Assembly: GCF_000340215.1 (NCBI RefSeq)
Contig: NW_006921541.1
Location: 1,709,527-1,773,526 of the forward strand
From: Pseudocercospora fijiensis CIRAD86
Lineage: Eukaryota; Ascomycota; Dothideomycetes; Mycosphaerellales; Mycosphaerellaceae
Length of the DNA: 64,000 nucleotides
Direction: 5' to 3'
Shown piece after piece: positions 24,053-35,939 of the stretch; position 1 is the stretch's first letter, and each line of letters begins with the position of its first letter. The notes under the pieces were generated by a model that made no database searches, was not told where the DNA came from, and saw only the letters and a list, made by a program, of their open reading frames with translations. The position numbers and the translations under genes were made by a program.

Positions 24053-24876
24053 ATGTTAACCCTCCAAACCCGGCACCACAGAATCCAAATTTCCGATTCC
24101 CGCCTAAAAACCTCATTCCTGCATCTCCCACCCGAACTCCGAAATCGCATTTACTTCCTCTCGGGATGTTTAGAAATTCGCGTCTGTGAACAATGTGGAA
24201 AAGCTTGCTCTACGGATTTGATTTCTATGGGGTTGGAGAGATGTTGTTCAGGGTCTTCGAGGATTGGGAGTCCCGTGCGATGGCCGAGACATTGGGTTTG
24301 TAGGTTTCGCGAACATTCGAGAAGAGGGTAAGTCTGGGAAAATGTGTATGCTTCTGATGAATGCTGTCGCTGATGGTTTTCTTTTTGTCGTGTAGGATGA
24401 TTGATTTGGCTCGATACTCAAGAGATAAGAAAATTCGACACGAATTCATAAGTTCGGAAACTGGTCGTTTGGCAATTCCTCCTTTCACAACCACCACGAC
24501 GGCACCGGATCAACCTGCTTTAACTCGAGTCTCTCGCCTCATTCGCTCGGAAACATTACCGATCTTCTACGGAAATAATGTTTTTGTCTTCACGCCACAA
24601 GTCACGACATGCACTGGGATTGGAAGGATTTCTTCTTCTGATATGAATTTTTTGAGGGCGATTGGGGTGAGGAATGCGGGTCTGGTGAGATGTGTAGAGG
24701 TTCGGTGGTTGGGATGGTGTAGGAGGGCTTTGTTAGAGAATTTTCAAGGGCAGTTGAAGGAGCTTGGGGTGAGGGTGGGGGAGAAAGGATTTGAGGTTGA
24801 GGTGTCTTGTTGGACGAATGAAGAGAGGTGGAGTAGTGGGTTTGAGGGGGAGAGATTGAGGTATATTGCGCCTTGA
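24053..24876 (+). CDS. Fungal-specific protein with F-box-like N-terminal motif
   Basis: Exons 24053-24327 and 24396-24876 (68-bp intron, GTAAGT..TGTAG with branch CGCTGATGG) give 251 residues. The pattern FLHLPPELRNRIYFL near residue 22, followed further on by LTRVSRLIRSETLPIFYGNN, is typical of a large, lineage-expanded group of ascomycete proteins of unknown role whose N-terminal motif resembles an F-box. Two CxxC-like pairs occur after the motif (CEQCGKAC). The gene lies downstream of HOP2 on the same strand and runs towards the Argonaute gene. Confidence 0.8.
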
Positions 24877-25583
24877 GGGGAGGGTGGATAGAGGCGATGA
24901 CTTCGAGGGCCAAAGGAGGTCAAATCCAACAAGGCTCATTGCTGGTTTCAGCATCAGACTCTCAGCATCTGCGGATTCTTAGCCTTCATGTTGACCGTGA
25001 AATGTACTTCAGCGCTCATAGAACGTCGCGAAAGAGTTCTGGAAAGCTTTCCAGTGGCAAAGATTGAGGCGGCAAAAGACAGCGATGGTCAACCTATCTG
25101 ATAGAGGAATCGAAGATCAGCAACTTTCCACCAGCACTTCTGAACCTCCGTCTTCTATGGGAGCGCCGTAGATGTTCTTGCTTGCCGCGGGGGATGAAGC
25201 GTGGTTTCTGAAGGGCCTGCTGGCGGTGAGGCTCAGAAGTCTGGTGTCTGCATGCGATGAGTAGATGATATCTCCCTCAGTAGAATTAGCGAGATGTTTC
25301 CATTGCACCCCCAAAAAGGATGCTGCATACAGCCATCGCAGACAGCAGATGTCAGTGTATAGAAATGGAAGCAGCGAGTTTGGTGTGCCATCAAGGCAAC
25401 TTTTCATTTTCTGTCGCTTACAGTACAAGAAAGCACGAAATCAAACTTTTCTCTCTCTCAGACTCTCTTCTATCCCGGAGTCTTTTCATCTCATCTTCTC
25501 AATTCATGCAGTGATATAGCTCATAAGGAGCTTGATAGTGTGTGTCGGTGTCGATGCGACCGGCGAGAGTGTTCTGAGCGACT
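24877..25583. other. Convergent 3' intergenic region
   Basis: A 707-bp gap between the 3' ends of the F-box-like gene and the Argonaute. No gene is seen. Confidence 0.6.
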
Positions 25584-28550
25584 CTAGATGAACCACATGG
25601 AAGTGGCGATGCCACCCTGGTTTGGCATTGGCATGAGCTTGTCATACTCAGATGACAAGCCAGAAGAGGAGCCCTTGCTGCCAGACTTGCCCTGAGAGCC
25701 GCCAGACCGAGAACCGCCAGACTGAGACCCGGACTGCTTCTGAGTGGAGCTGGATGGACCATCAGAGCTGCCAGCCCACTTAGGATCGTGAGGAGCAGCA
25801 CGTAGAGCGGCCAGGTGGGAATAGTAGATAGCAGGGTGCTGAGAGATCGGAGTCGAGGCACGAGAGTACTGGTAGGCGTGCTCGTAAAGAAGGGTGTGCA
25901 GCTCGTCGTTGGACATCTTAGCCTCATTCATAAGCACATAGTAGTGCACAGGACGAGCGGTGCCCTTGATAGCAGCATGTCCGCAAAGGTAGAAGTCGTT
26001 CTCATGAGGATTAGTGACGCCGGACTCAACCAAGGTGCCTGGGAATGCGTTGCCGTTACGGTCGCCCTTCTCCGGGAAGAAGCGCACATTGTGACGCTTA
26101 GAGCCCACCACGACGACGAACTGAGGAACCGGGCCAGCCTGCTTAAGCAACTGCTTCATATCGTTAACCTCCTGCTGAAGGACGTGCGAATATTGACCCT
26201 CAGACACGCCATCACGAAGGTAGATAACACGCTGTGGCACCTTGCCGCCGCCGACGTTCTGCATCCACGACTGAAGGAGGGGCTTAAGCTCGGTGTTGAT
26301 GATGTCGGTGTTGATCATCTCCACACGGAAACCGTTCGTCTGGCACAGAGCGGCGTAGCGAGTGGCGAGCTTGTCCATAGACACAGTCATAGCGGCCATA
26401 GAGGGAGTCTGCATGCCAGGAGCAGCGTGGGAGACGTCGGCACCAATGATGACTGTCGGGCACTGGAAGATACCATTGGGTCCACCAGTCTTAGAACCGA
26501 TGGCACGGCATGTAGCACCACCCAGCTTGGCGTTGAATTTCATGCACACGTTGGAGATGTACTGCGCCTGAGCCTTCTGAGCGTGTGAGTATTGTACGCA
26601 CTGAGACACAACGCCGTAGCGGCACTCGCAAGAGCGCTTGATGCGGCCGTAGACCTGGGAGTCCTTGTCGGGCAGGATGAAGAAGAGGATCTGCGGGCGG
26701 GATTGAGACTGGTTGCCAGCGGCATTCCAAGCGGTAGTGACCCACTCGCCGACATCTTCACCCATAGCCAACGCCATTGCTGGCTGCTTGTTCTCGACCT
26801 TGCCGCCGTGGCCAATGTAGCCCTGCACAAAGGCCTGGACAAAGCGCTCGATCGTAGACTTGTCAGGCTTGCCACCACGACGACCAGAAATGACGCAGAC
26901 AGCCCAGGACTTGAGCGGCTGAGGGTTGACCTGGAAGAATTTCTTGCCCTTCAGATCCCAGCGACCAGAGGTGCCTGGCTTAGCCTCACCAACACCGAAT
27001 TTGACAGTAGGCGCTGGAAGAACGCGGCCGTCGACCACGGTCTTGTTTGGGTTGACAGTGACACCATACTTCTGCAAGATAGGGTCGCTGCCCCAAGCCA
27101 GCATGCCTAGACCGTGCTGAATGCCGGCATAGCGCTGTGGAGGGGCGGTAACTGCAAATTTGATCATGTTAGATGTCTGACGCTCATCCATCTTGAAGGC
27201 GTATCGCTGATTCTCCTTGATTCGAAGAACCTCCATCGGCAGAACAGTGTTCTTGCCCTTGGTCATCTTGGCAAGAGGTAGGCCTGAGTACTGCAGGCGG
27301 ATGTTGTATTTCTTAGCGAAGTAGTCGTAGATAGGGATGGTCACCTCATTGCCCGAAGGATCAGTAACCTGCACCTTGTACTGCTTGGCGTCCTGGTAGA
27401 TAAATCGCTCAATACAGTACTCATCCTCGTTCTGCTGACCACGGTGCTTGGCAATGACGCGAACCTTCCGGAACTTCTTGAGACCAACACCATACTTGCC
27501 CTTCTCCCCCTGGCGCTGAATACCGGTGATAAGGTCGCCAATGTCGCGAGCACCACAGGCGAGGACAGCAGATTGATGAAGCATGTCGGCAGTCCAGAAA
27601 GTGCCGTTAGCTACATCGACATTGACAGAAAGGCGGCCTGGGTGAACGACACGTAGAGACTGGTATACACCCTTAAAAGCCTCGACACCGCCACCCAAGA
27701 TAGACCGAGTCTGACCACGAGCGAAGTATGCACGCTTAATAGGTGTATAGCGTTGTGATGGTGTCTGACGGAGGAGGTGGTCGGCGAAGGCAATAGCCTC
27801 AAGGCAGGTGTTGTCGAACGAGGCCTTGCCCTGAAGGTAGGCCATCAATTGCTGGAAACCAACCTTGTTGGTCTGACGGATGTTAATGCGGTGCTCATCA
27901 GGACCGTTCTTGCCCGGCTTACGACCCTTCTCCTCATCGAGGTTGACTATTAGCCGCACTTCACGTGTGATGGGACGACCAGACCAAGCCAGCTTGTTGC
28001 CGTCGAAGATAGCACCAGCACCGATCTCTGCCTGGACCTTCTTGGAGTTCCAGACAGCGTTGATAATGCTACGCTTCTCTACACCGTTGCCGATTTGCAC
28101 ATCGAACTGGTAGATGGGAATGTTGGGAAACTTCTCCACGTGGTATGTATTCAGGCCGACCTTGCAGGCTTGACCCATCTTGGAAGGGGCCTGGCGTGGA
28201 GGCAGAGTAGACACCTCATTGCCGCGGACAGTCGCCCAGCCGGCCATACCAAGGTCGAAGTTGAATTTCTTGGAATCCAGCTTCACGGCTGAAATGGCAG
28301 GGTTGCGCTCCGACGCAGCAGCGCCTGGTGGGTCGGCATTGCCATCGTAGGCGGCACCGCGAAGGGAGCGCGATGGAGCTGCAGAGGCACGAGAGACCTC
28401 AGAGCGCACCGAGCGAGTGGCGTGGCCGGAAGACGAGGCAGTGGTGCCAGAAGTGGAACCTGAGGCGGAACCAGAGTCGACGGAGCGGCCGTCGGTGGGC
28501 TGGCGGCGGTCAGCCTCCTTGTTGACGCGGGCCTTCGCTGGTCCAGCCAT
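25584..28550 (-). CDS. Argonaute protein (RNA interference effector)
   Basis: One uninterrupted exon of 988 codons starts at MAGPAKARVNKEADRRQ. The frame stays open further upstream but has no ATG there. Domain order is a Ser/Gly-rich disordered head, N domain, PAZ (about 320-435, with IYDYFAKKYNIRLQYSGLP), MID and PIWI. The slicer residues appear intact: Asp about 706 in GADVSH, the Glu finger about 744 in FRVEMI, Asp about 781 in YLRDGVSEGQ and His about 868 in RPVHYYVL. The C-terminus ends MWFI, as many Argonautes end in an aromatic/hydrophobic tetrapeptide. A Gly/Ser/Gln-rich insert precedes it (about 910-960). It should bind small RNAs for quelling-type silencing of transposons or for host-target RNA exchange. 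It lies about 5 kb from the RIP-mutated transposon island. Confidence 0.96.
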   Translation of the reverse strand: MAGPAKARVNKEADRRQPTDGRSVDSGSASGSTSGTTASSSGHATRSVRSEVSRASAAPSRSLRGAAYDGNADPPGAAASERNPAISAVKLDSKKFNFDLGMAGWATVRGNEVSTLPPRQAPSKMGQACKVGLNTYHVEKFPNIPIYQFDVQIGNGVEKRSIINAVWNSKKVQAEIGAGAIFDGNKLAWSGRPITREVRLIVNLDEEKGRKPGKNGPDEHRINIRQTNKVGFQQLMAYLQGKASFDNTCLEAIAFADHLLRQTPSQRYTPIKRAYFARGQTRSILGGGVEAFKGVYQSLRVVHPGRLSVNVDVANGTFWTADMLHQSAVLACGARDIGDLITGIQRQGEKGKYGVGLKKFRKVRVIAKHRGQQNEDEYCIERFIYQDAKQYKVQVTDPSGNEVTIPIYDYFAKKYNIRLQYSGLPLAKMTKGKNTVLPMEVLRIKENQRYAFKMDERQTSNMIKFAVTAPPQRYAGIQHGLGMLAWGSDPILQKYGVTVNPNKTVVDGRVLPAPTVKFGVGEAKPGTSGRWDLKGKKFFQVNPQPLKSWAVCVISGRRGGKPDKSTIERFVQAFVQGYIGHGGKVENKQPAMALAMGEDVGEWVTTAWNAAGNQSQSRPQILFFILPDKDSQVYGRIKRSCECRYGVVSQCVQYSHAQKAQAQYISNVCMKFNAKLGGATCRAIGSKTGGPNGIFQCPTVIIGADVSHAAPGMQTPSMAAMTVSMDKLATRYAALCQTNGFRVEMINTDIINTELKPLLQSWMQNVGGGKVPQRVIYLRDGVSEGQYSHVLQQEVNDMKQLLKQAGPVPQFVVVVGSKRHNVRFFPEKGDRNGNAFPGTLVESGVTNPHENDFYLCGHAAIKGTARPVHYYVLMNEAKMSNDELHTLLYEHAYQYSRASTPISQHPAIYYSHLAALRAAPHDPKWAGSSDGPSSSTQKQSGSQSGGSRSGGSQGKSGSKGSSSGLSSEYDKLMPMPNQGGIATSMWFI

Positions 28551-31500
28551 TGCGACTTCTTGTGGGTGTTCGGATTGGTGAGGTGGGTGTTTGGGGTCGG
28601 TGAGGTGGGTTGGGGTATCTGATGCTGGAGTCAAGTCAGTAAAGGTCGGCGGTGAGATGAAATAGCAGCGTACGACCTGCGAGTGCTGATAGAAGCTCGA
28701 GGTGTGTCAGATGGCTGTGTTGGGTGAGGGTAGGTGGATGGTTGAACGGGTTTGTGGATGGTGGTTGATGAGTGAAAAGACGGGGGAAAAGCAGAAGTGT
28801 TTTATGCAAGACAGCTGAGCATTGACCAACGGCCACGCAGCCAACGTGTGAGGCAAGCTGGCGCTTGTGACTCAATTGAAGGCGAGCTCGTGCTGATGCT
28901 GAGGGTGATGGGCAGAAAACGATGGGTGGATCAAGTCAGTATCGCGCCGACCACGTACCTTGAGCTCAGCGAGATGCTGGCAGAGTATTTGATGCTGTTG
29001 AGGGTGTTGGGTGTGACTGTGGGTGGTGTCAGTGTGTGTTGAAGGTGGTTGAGGTTGCTTGTCGGATGGTTGTTGGTGTGTGTAGGAAAGAGAAAGATCT
29101 GGAGTGGAAGAGGTTCTTTTTGTGCGTCCGCGGCGGCGCATTGACCACAACCGGTGAACGCTCCTGTGCTAATTGAGGGCAGTAGCATGTGTAAACTGAC
29201 CTAATCTGAGGCCTCGATGCCTGTGATGAGCCGTCTTGTGATGGCTATGCGTGGTTGAGGTGTGTCGGTGTGGAAGCAGAACTGAGCTGAGGCAGGCGGA
29301 ATTTGAGGGACGCGGACGCGGAGAGCTGTTGCCGCACCGACGTAACGCTCTTGGCTTGGCGGTGATTGTTCAGGGCAGGCACGCCAAATCGACCAGCAGC
29401 ATCATGTATGGACGTTGAGCATGACAGAGGAGCATGGAGTGACCATCGACTCAAGCCTCCTGCAAACGTCGACCCGGAATGCTGTCCATAGCGTACATGG
29501 TCTCAGGTGGGAGGAAGACTTGAAAAGTCTCCCAGGACTCCTCTGTACGAGCTGCCATCGACGACCATCACGAAGTCTTGCTCAAGATTGACATAATTGC
29601 GACGCCAACCTGATGCTCAGCATGATAATCCAGTGCGCTTGGTACCAGACGGAACTCCTTGCCTTCCAGAACATGCAGGACAATGCCAGCCACAATGGGG
29701 ATCGACTGGCTTCCACAAAGACTGGGGCCTTGGAGCAGATGAGGAGATCACCCAACGTAGCCAAACATTCGAGCATATCTCAGCAAGCTTTGCTCCTCTG
29801 CTCCAAGTCGAACAGGCATTGAAAGCCCTCTGATGCCTGGCCGCAGGCGTACTCCACATCCTGGGCAAACTTTCAACTTCTCTCGGCAGTATCTTGAGCC
29901 TTATAATAATATGTCCCAAGGTTGCGAGGCTTGGGCGAGACCTTCAAGAGCAGCGACGTTTGCCAAGTGTAGAGAGAGTATGGACCAGCAGCGGGAGAAT
30001 TCCCTGAGTATTCTCGCAAACGAACCATCGGCTTCTTCTCGTCTGTGGTGCTCTGAGAATGCGTCTCGGAGTGACTTGTGGTCTCCGCCGTCTGTGAACA
30101 ACACCAAGTCTACTGTCGTCCTGGCTTCGAAACTGCTACCCATCGACTGGCTATCGTGAAGGACTCTATCGGAATCGGCTGAGTAGAGAGACTTTTCTCA
30201 GCTCCGTGCCATGATTGAGGAAGACAGTCGAGAAGTTCTTTCGCGCAGTTTTCGATGCCACTGCGGACATTGATCCTCGCGAACAGTCTATGGACAGCTG
30301 CGGCTCCGCTCCCCAGACATCTGTCGACCAGAAGCGCATATCGAATCCAGCGTGGGAATTCTGACTCGATCTGATATTGAGAGCATTTCGATCAGCTATA
30401 AGACCTGGTGCTATGAGGCGGCCACGTTATATGAGATCAGTGAGAACTCGCCAGGGCATCGATGTCAAAGCCATGCCTTGACAAATGTCGGCATGGTCAT
30501 GGACTTGTCGAGGAACGCGAACGTGCGCATCTTCACTGTAGCCAATATCCTCTTGTTTGGTTCTGGTGCGAGAGGAAGGGCGATTTATCAACCGTGAGCA
30601 AGGCGATGCTCGTCCGCAAAGCTGTATGCGGCTGGGCTCCAGAGGTATGGGTTGTTCAGTCCGATCTTCGTTGTATGTACATCGCGTACAGATGCCACAA
30701 TGCACAGATCATGCGCTACAGAATGTCGCCTGACATGACGCGCTTCCTCTGCCTAGCGAAGGCGCACCAGAATATGGAAATAGAAGGCGCTAGGCCTTTG
30801 GCTTCGAGCCTTGCAAAATTCAAGGAGATATGTGAAGAGCTCATACTATACCTGAACGCCACGGACCGGAGCTATATTGCCTTTTCGCAGAGCCATCGAT
30901 CTATGTGCATGCGATAGATTGACAGTCCGGTTGGGTCCCATGACTTGATATCAGTTGCCGTGACACTGCTGGCAATCCTCAGCCAAGCTCAGGCGGACAC
31001 GCATCTCTCCCAGACCTTCATGCTGCATGCTGCCAGGCGAGGAGTGATCTCTTCTTTACACGTAGCTGCGGAAGACTTTCGCGTAGGCCGACGTCAGGTC
31101 GCCAAAATCCGATCGAGGATTGCCATCGATGGCATGCCGTGCGGATGTCGATGCGGTCGCCATTGTCCTGGGGCTTGAAACACTTCCACATGTCTGCGTT
31201 GGAGCATTCCAAGTCAATGGGCCATGGCCCATGGCTCCCACCGCTGGAGTCTCTCCACGTCACCGCTGTATGATGACAGACACTTATACGATCCGTCTCC
31301 TGATCTGCCGTCGATGGCATGCTCGAGGCCAGGCTGGTTCTGACATTTTGCCGGAGGGACTGTCTTCCGATGCTGCAGTTCAAGTAATGCTATGCGAATT
31401 GATCCTGTTTACTCGACATTTCGAGGGGACGAACGCGATTCGACTCGAGTACGTCTTTAGTGATTTGGTGGTGTTTCAGGGCGGGATCGCCTGGCGTTTG

Positions 31501-31835
31501 TGTCGCAGCAAGACCCGAATAGCGGACGGGGTAATGGCAGTCTTACCTGCCGATGTAGCTGCAGTGGCGCACTCTGGTATGTTTGCAGACTTCCGGTGCC
31601 TGTATTGAGCGTGAGACGAGATAGAAGTCGAGGTTCATCGAGGTGGAAAGCACGGTAAGAAGTCAATTCCCGGCTCGGTCTTGGCAATACAATCCCCACG
31701 CCAACGAGGACCGCGTTTGCTCATGAGCCTGAGAAGCTGCTCTACATGCCCCCGATATGATAAGATCTGTGTCAAGATTGGCTATGTACATCTACCTCGT
31801 CAAGCAGTTGGCTCACGCTCTGGGCTTCATTGGCA
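28551..31835. other. Argonaute 5' region and gene-poor stretch
   Basis: Just upstream of the Argonaute start the minus strand holds a probable 5'-UTR intron (about 28625-28676: GTCGTACG or GTACGC donor, branch TTACTGAC, acceptor CTCCAG). The rest, to the decarboxylase, has only overlapping modest frames (for example plus 30462-30917 and 31120-31608, minus 29901-30143) with no recognisable domain. A degraded or lineage-specific gene may hide at 29.6-31.6 kb, but I cannot support one. Confidence 0.5.
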
Positions 31836-33427
31836 TCACTGCTGCACAACTTCCTCCAGCACCTCCTTAACTAAAGCAGCGTCCCTCGCCACATCAGCTT
31901 GCCAGTTTGCTACCGCAATCCGTGCAGCAGGCTGTCCCTCCCACTTTGTTCCGCTGACAACAATCTTTCGAGTGTCATTGATCCGCTTCACGAGTTCCTG
32001 GTTGACAGCATCGTCGACCGCTCGAAAGAGCACCACCATGTATGTCCTGCTCAAACCTTGCTCTTTTACCTTGGCGAAGCTAGGCGGAGACCGCGGCAGC
32101 AACTCATAAGCAGGTGAGTTTGCAATGTAGTTTGCGATTTCTCTCGCGAGGCCGATCTGTCGTTCCAGCATATCAAGATATCCGTTCCGGCCATGAGCAA
32201 GCAGAGTAGCGTAGACAGGCAACGCCCGAAATCGCCGCGAGTTCTCGATACCAATGTTCAGTGGCGAAGGAATGGTGACAGCCGATGACGACTGTAAGTA
32301 TGCTGCTCCCACATTTTGAAAGACTTCTGTGCCGATGTCTAGATGTCTTGAAACGAAAATCCCACAGTCATAGGGCACATTGAACAGCTTGTGTGCGTCG
32401 CCCGTGATCGAGTCTGCCAGCTCCAGGTGGCGGACACCATCAACAAGAGTAGCATATTGGTTGTTATCAGTTGGCAGGAGTCTGGCTGGCAGACCGAATG
32501 CTGCATCTACATGAATCCAAGCGCCATACATGTCGCAAAGCTTGCGAATTTTGGTCATATCGTCTCCAGAGGTGGCGAAGAAGCCTGTGTTGACTTCAGC
32601 CATCGAGATTGCCACAATTGAACCTTTGGTCTGGTCTCGGAGAGCTGTCTCTAACGCGTCGAGGTCGAAATTATGCTTTGCTTGGGACAGGCCAACATCC
32701 TTCACAGCATTTCTGCCGAGCCCCACGATAGAGGCGGCCTTCTTCAGAGATGAGTGTGGAACGGTGGTTATGATCTGAAAGTCTTCAATCCCAACTTCCC
32801 TCATTGCAGTAGCCAGTCCATCGTTGGAAACACTAGCATCGTTGCCTTTCTTCTTGGCAAGCTCAGATATGACCCATTCTCTGCCGCAAGCAAGTCCTAA
32901 AAGATTGCTAGCCGTGGCACCCGTGGTAAACGTCCGATGGCTGAAGACATCACTCTCAAGCCCGACAAAGTCCAGTAGCATTCTCAAGGCAGCATCTTCA
33001 ACGTCGGTACATATTGTTTGGTCTGGCAAATGGACTTGGGCCGTCTGATCGTGTACCGTCACAATGTGGTCAGCTGCGGTGGCGGCAGGTGTACTTCCAC
33101 CATTAACGAATCCATAGTAGTTGGGAGACGAGCTACTATGACCTAGATGTAAGAACTCATCAGCATATGAACAAGCTCAGTATAATGAGGCAGGATAAGG
33201 ACTGCACTTCGTCAAAGCCCGTATCTCGCATTGGAGGTTAGAAATCCGCAGGTAGTTGCATTGCAATGGCCATACTTACTCAGAGCCGGCACCAGATCCT
33301 GTCGAATGTGCTCAAGAGCCTTCTGTTCGCCCATACCGTCTGCCGGAAGGGACTTGCAAAGGCGACTTCTGGCATTGGCGAGGGTATGAAAGTCCGGGAG
33401 GACGAGACTTGTCGTTGAATTGGTCAT
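31836..33427 (-). CDS. PLP-dependent group II decarboxylase
   Basis: Exons 33280-33427 and 31836-33142 (137-bp intron, GTAAGT..ATCTAG) give 484 residues, typical of the aromatic-amino-acid/glutamate decarboxylase fold. The intron joins DLVPALS to HSSSSPNYYGFVNGGSTPA, a conserved N-terminal block. Further landmarks are FTTGATASNLLGLACGRE, HVDAAFGLPARL (the Asp that holds the pyridine nitrogen) and SITGDAHKLFNVPYDCG with the Schiff-base Lys. It should decarboxylate an amino acid (possibly aromatic) to an amine in the cytosol; the exact substrate is open. Its start codon faces the transposon complex, 333 bp from the target duplication, and before that insertion it shared a promoter with CCT6. 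Confidence 0.9.
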
Positions 33428-33755
33428 TTTTGGCTGTTTGGATACAGTACGGGCAGGTCAGTGTGAGGCGGTTCGGGTGATGTGAAACGCAGCGTCTTCA
33501 ATGCCACCCTTTCCGGAAAGCAGCGTGCAAATGGTGGCCTGGAGCCGTGGTGGATTTGAAGCTGGGCTGAGCTTGTCTTTGGATACGCTGAAGAAAAGAA
33601 TGCTGACGAGTGAGCTGTGAGAAATACCATAAAGACAACTTACAGAAGTGAAGACGCCCGTACGCCCTTTGAACTGGGTTCCAGCCATGTCCGAGTTGAG
33701 TCAGTAATGGTATGGCGTTAGGAGCAAGCGTTGCAGCCGGCAGCCCTGAGCCGAC

Positions 33756-33760
33756 CCCTG
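33756..33760. repeat. Left target-site duplication CCCTG
   Basis: CCCTG directly precedes the left LTR and recurs at 51484-51488 directly after the right LTR, as expected for integrase-mediated insertion with a 5-bp stagger. Confidence 0.9.
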
Positions 33761-33876
33761 TGTTATGAAGTTGAGATTGTTGATGATTATTTAGAGGAGG
33801 AAGGCTAATTACAAAGGTAGGCCGTCGCCCTATTAGTTAGCTAGCCCCTAGACCGTTACTTCCTTGTTCCGTAATA
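33761..33876 (-). repeat. Left LTR (3' LTR of the chromovirus)
   Basis: 116 bp, starts TGTTATGAAG and ends GTTCCGTAATA. It differs from the right copy at five positions. At four of them this copy carries the RIP product (TA where the other has CA or TG), including the last dinucleotide, which should be CA. Confidence 0.93.
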
Positions 33877-35700
33877 GTCTGCCCTAAATAAAAGAAAAGG
33901 CACGCCCTCGTACCGTTACTCTAACTCTCTCGTCTCGTTACCTAGATACTAATTATCTAGTAGGCTGTCTACTGCTTAGGCTAGTCTCGTTGCCTAGATA
34001 CTAATTATCTAGTAGGCCGTCTACTGCTTAGGCATAATTCTGTTCTTATTTCTACTCGTATCTACTTAAAGGCATGCTAGTACCTTAGCCTTCCTCTCTA
34101 CAAATTCCGCTCGTTTCTTATTAGCCTTAGCTTCTATAGCTGCCTCCTCGCGTTCTAACTAGGCCTAGACTTGCGCTCGTCGCGTTTCCTTCTTAGCTAC
34201 TATCTATCGGTTAGTATATCGCTCTATAGATAGGTCGGTTAGGTCGGTCTATACTCTTATATAGCGGTAGAGTACCTATCCTTAGTTGCTTCCGAATTCG
34301 GCGCTAAGGTCGTCCGTTAGCTAGGTAGCCTTAGTCGTTACTACTAATAAACCTTCCTCTCTAGGCTTCTGTTTAGGCAGGTTTAGATTATTATTATCTC
34401 TATTATTAGTAGCCTTCCTAGTCGCGCGGCAGTTGTCTCTATTTTCGAGTGCCTCGAAGTTAGCTAATAATACTCTAGGGTCTATAGGGTCTGCGGAGTA
34501 TTCGTCGTTAGCGACTATTTGCCTTATCCTGTACTATCGCCTAACGAATACAACTCGTATAGCCTTAGGGTCGTAACGTACTATAAACTATTACTAGATA
34601 AGTTCCTATAATAGCTAGTTATACTCGGACTATAGCTTCTTTATTAAGTTCTTAACCTTCTTAGGTACTCGCTCGGTACCGTCGTCGGCTATATTTCTCT
34701 ACGTAACTAGGTCGATATTAAGTGTCTCGTTCGGCGCTAGATAGAGTATATTAACCTCGATATCTCGTATTATATCTCTCTGCTCTCTAAGTATCTTATT
34801 ATATTTATTCTTTTTCTTAGGCGATAGTTTAGCTAGCTCCGCCCTCGAAGTCCGATCCTTAGTAGGCTAAGCTATTAGGGCTCTAGCTAGGGCTCTCTTT
34901 TTATCTAACGACGTCGTCTCTATTATAGGCGATTCCTTTAGAGTAATAGGTATCGCCTTCTTAGCCTTCTTCGTTAGCTAAGGAGTTAGAGTTACCTTAT
35001 CTTTATCGATAAGTCGGCTCTTACCCTTGTTTTTTCTCTTCTTAGTACTAGATTTCGATAGCGTCTCCTCGTTAGCATTAAATAGCGTAAATAATAGATA
35101 GGCGTTAACTAGCGTCTATAAGATAGATTCTAGGTCGTTAATAGCCTTATTATTTCCCTTGTTCTCGTTATTAGAGACAGGTTCCGTTACTAATCCTACC
35201 TCGCTTTAGAATTAATCGATTCTCTATTCTACCGTTATATTACTCTCTTACGGTTGCAGTCTCCGAAAAGGGAAGAAGGTATTAGGCTCGTCGGAGTCGG
35301 GCTTATTAAGAAGGTTATAGGCGTCGCTCTTGCGAGCCGAGCGATAGTCGTTAAAGTCGATGTCCGAGAGGTTATTAAGAGCGCCGTTGCCTATAGAACC
35401 GTCCTTACTATTACCCTCGCTAGCGTTACCTAGCAAATTAGTAGCGGTAGTATCGTTAGTAGCGGCTGTCTCGCTATTAGCCTCGGTAGCATACGCGAGG
35501 AGATCGTTAGGTAGCGTCGTATCGTTAGCATTAGCCTTACTAGCGTCGGCGGTCTACGCGAGGAGGTCGTTAGGTAAAGCCGCATCGCATACGTTAGGCA
35601 TCTCGCGTAGTAGCGTCTCCTACTTTATATCGTATTCTATTACTTTACGCTACTAGAAACGGTATCGAATATTGTAAGTAAGCTTTTATATTAGCGATAG
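33877..35700 (-). pseudogene. Extra coding region between integrase and 3' LTR (unknown)
   Basis: Downstream of the chromodomain the minus strand keeps a readable frame broken only by RIP-type stops, for example SLSRAELAKLSPKKKNKY-like and Asn/Asp/Ser-rich segments (a 62-codon clean piece lies at 35248-35436). It is too long for simple 3' UTR in a canonical Gypsy element. I do not recognise it; a displaced gag-like or additional ORF is possible. Confidence 0.4.
33932..34035. repeat. Two tandem 52-bp units
   Basis: GTCTCGTT(A/G)CCTAGATAC.. is repeated with a period of 52 bp (starts 33932 and 33984). The copies differ at a few transition positions. Confidence 0.85.
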
Positions 35701-35939
35701 TAATGTATTTGCGGAAAGTTATTATTATAGTAAAGTTACTATAGCGAAGTTGTTTTAAAATAAAGTGAACTTAGTATACGCGCAAGCTTAGTATACGCGC
35801 TCCTACCTATTATAGAAGTAAAGCGGACTACGTAGAAGCTACGTAATTAGAGGAAATGTATATATAATAAGTCTGTCCTATAATGTTCCGTTACTATTCT
35901 AGCGGTAGCGACGATCGTAGGCCTTTACTATCGTTAGTA

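Noticed and set aside
25815..26588. 257-codon plus-strand frame
   Set aside because: Antisense shadow of the Argonaute PIWI domain.
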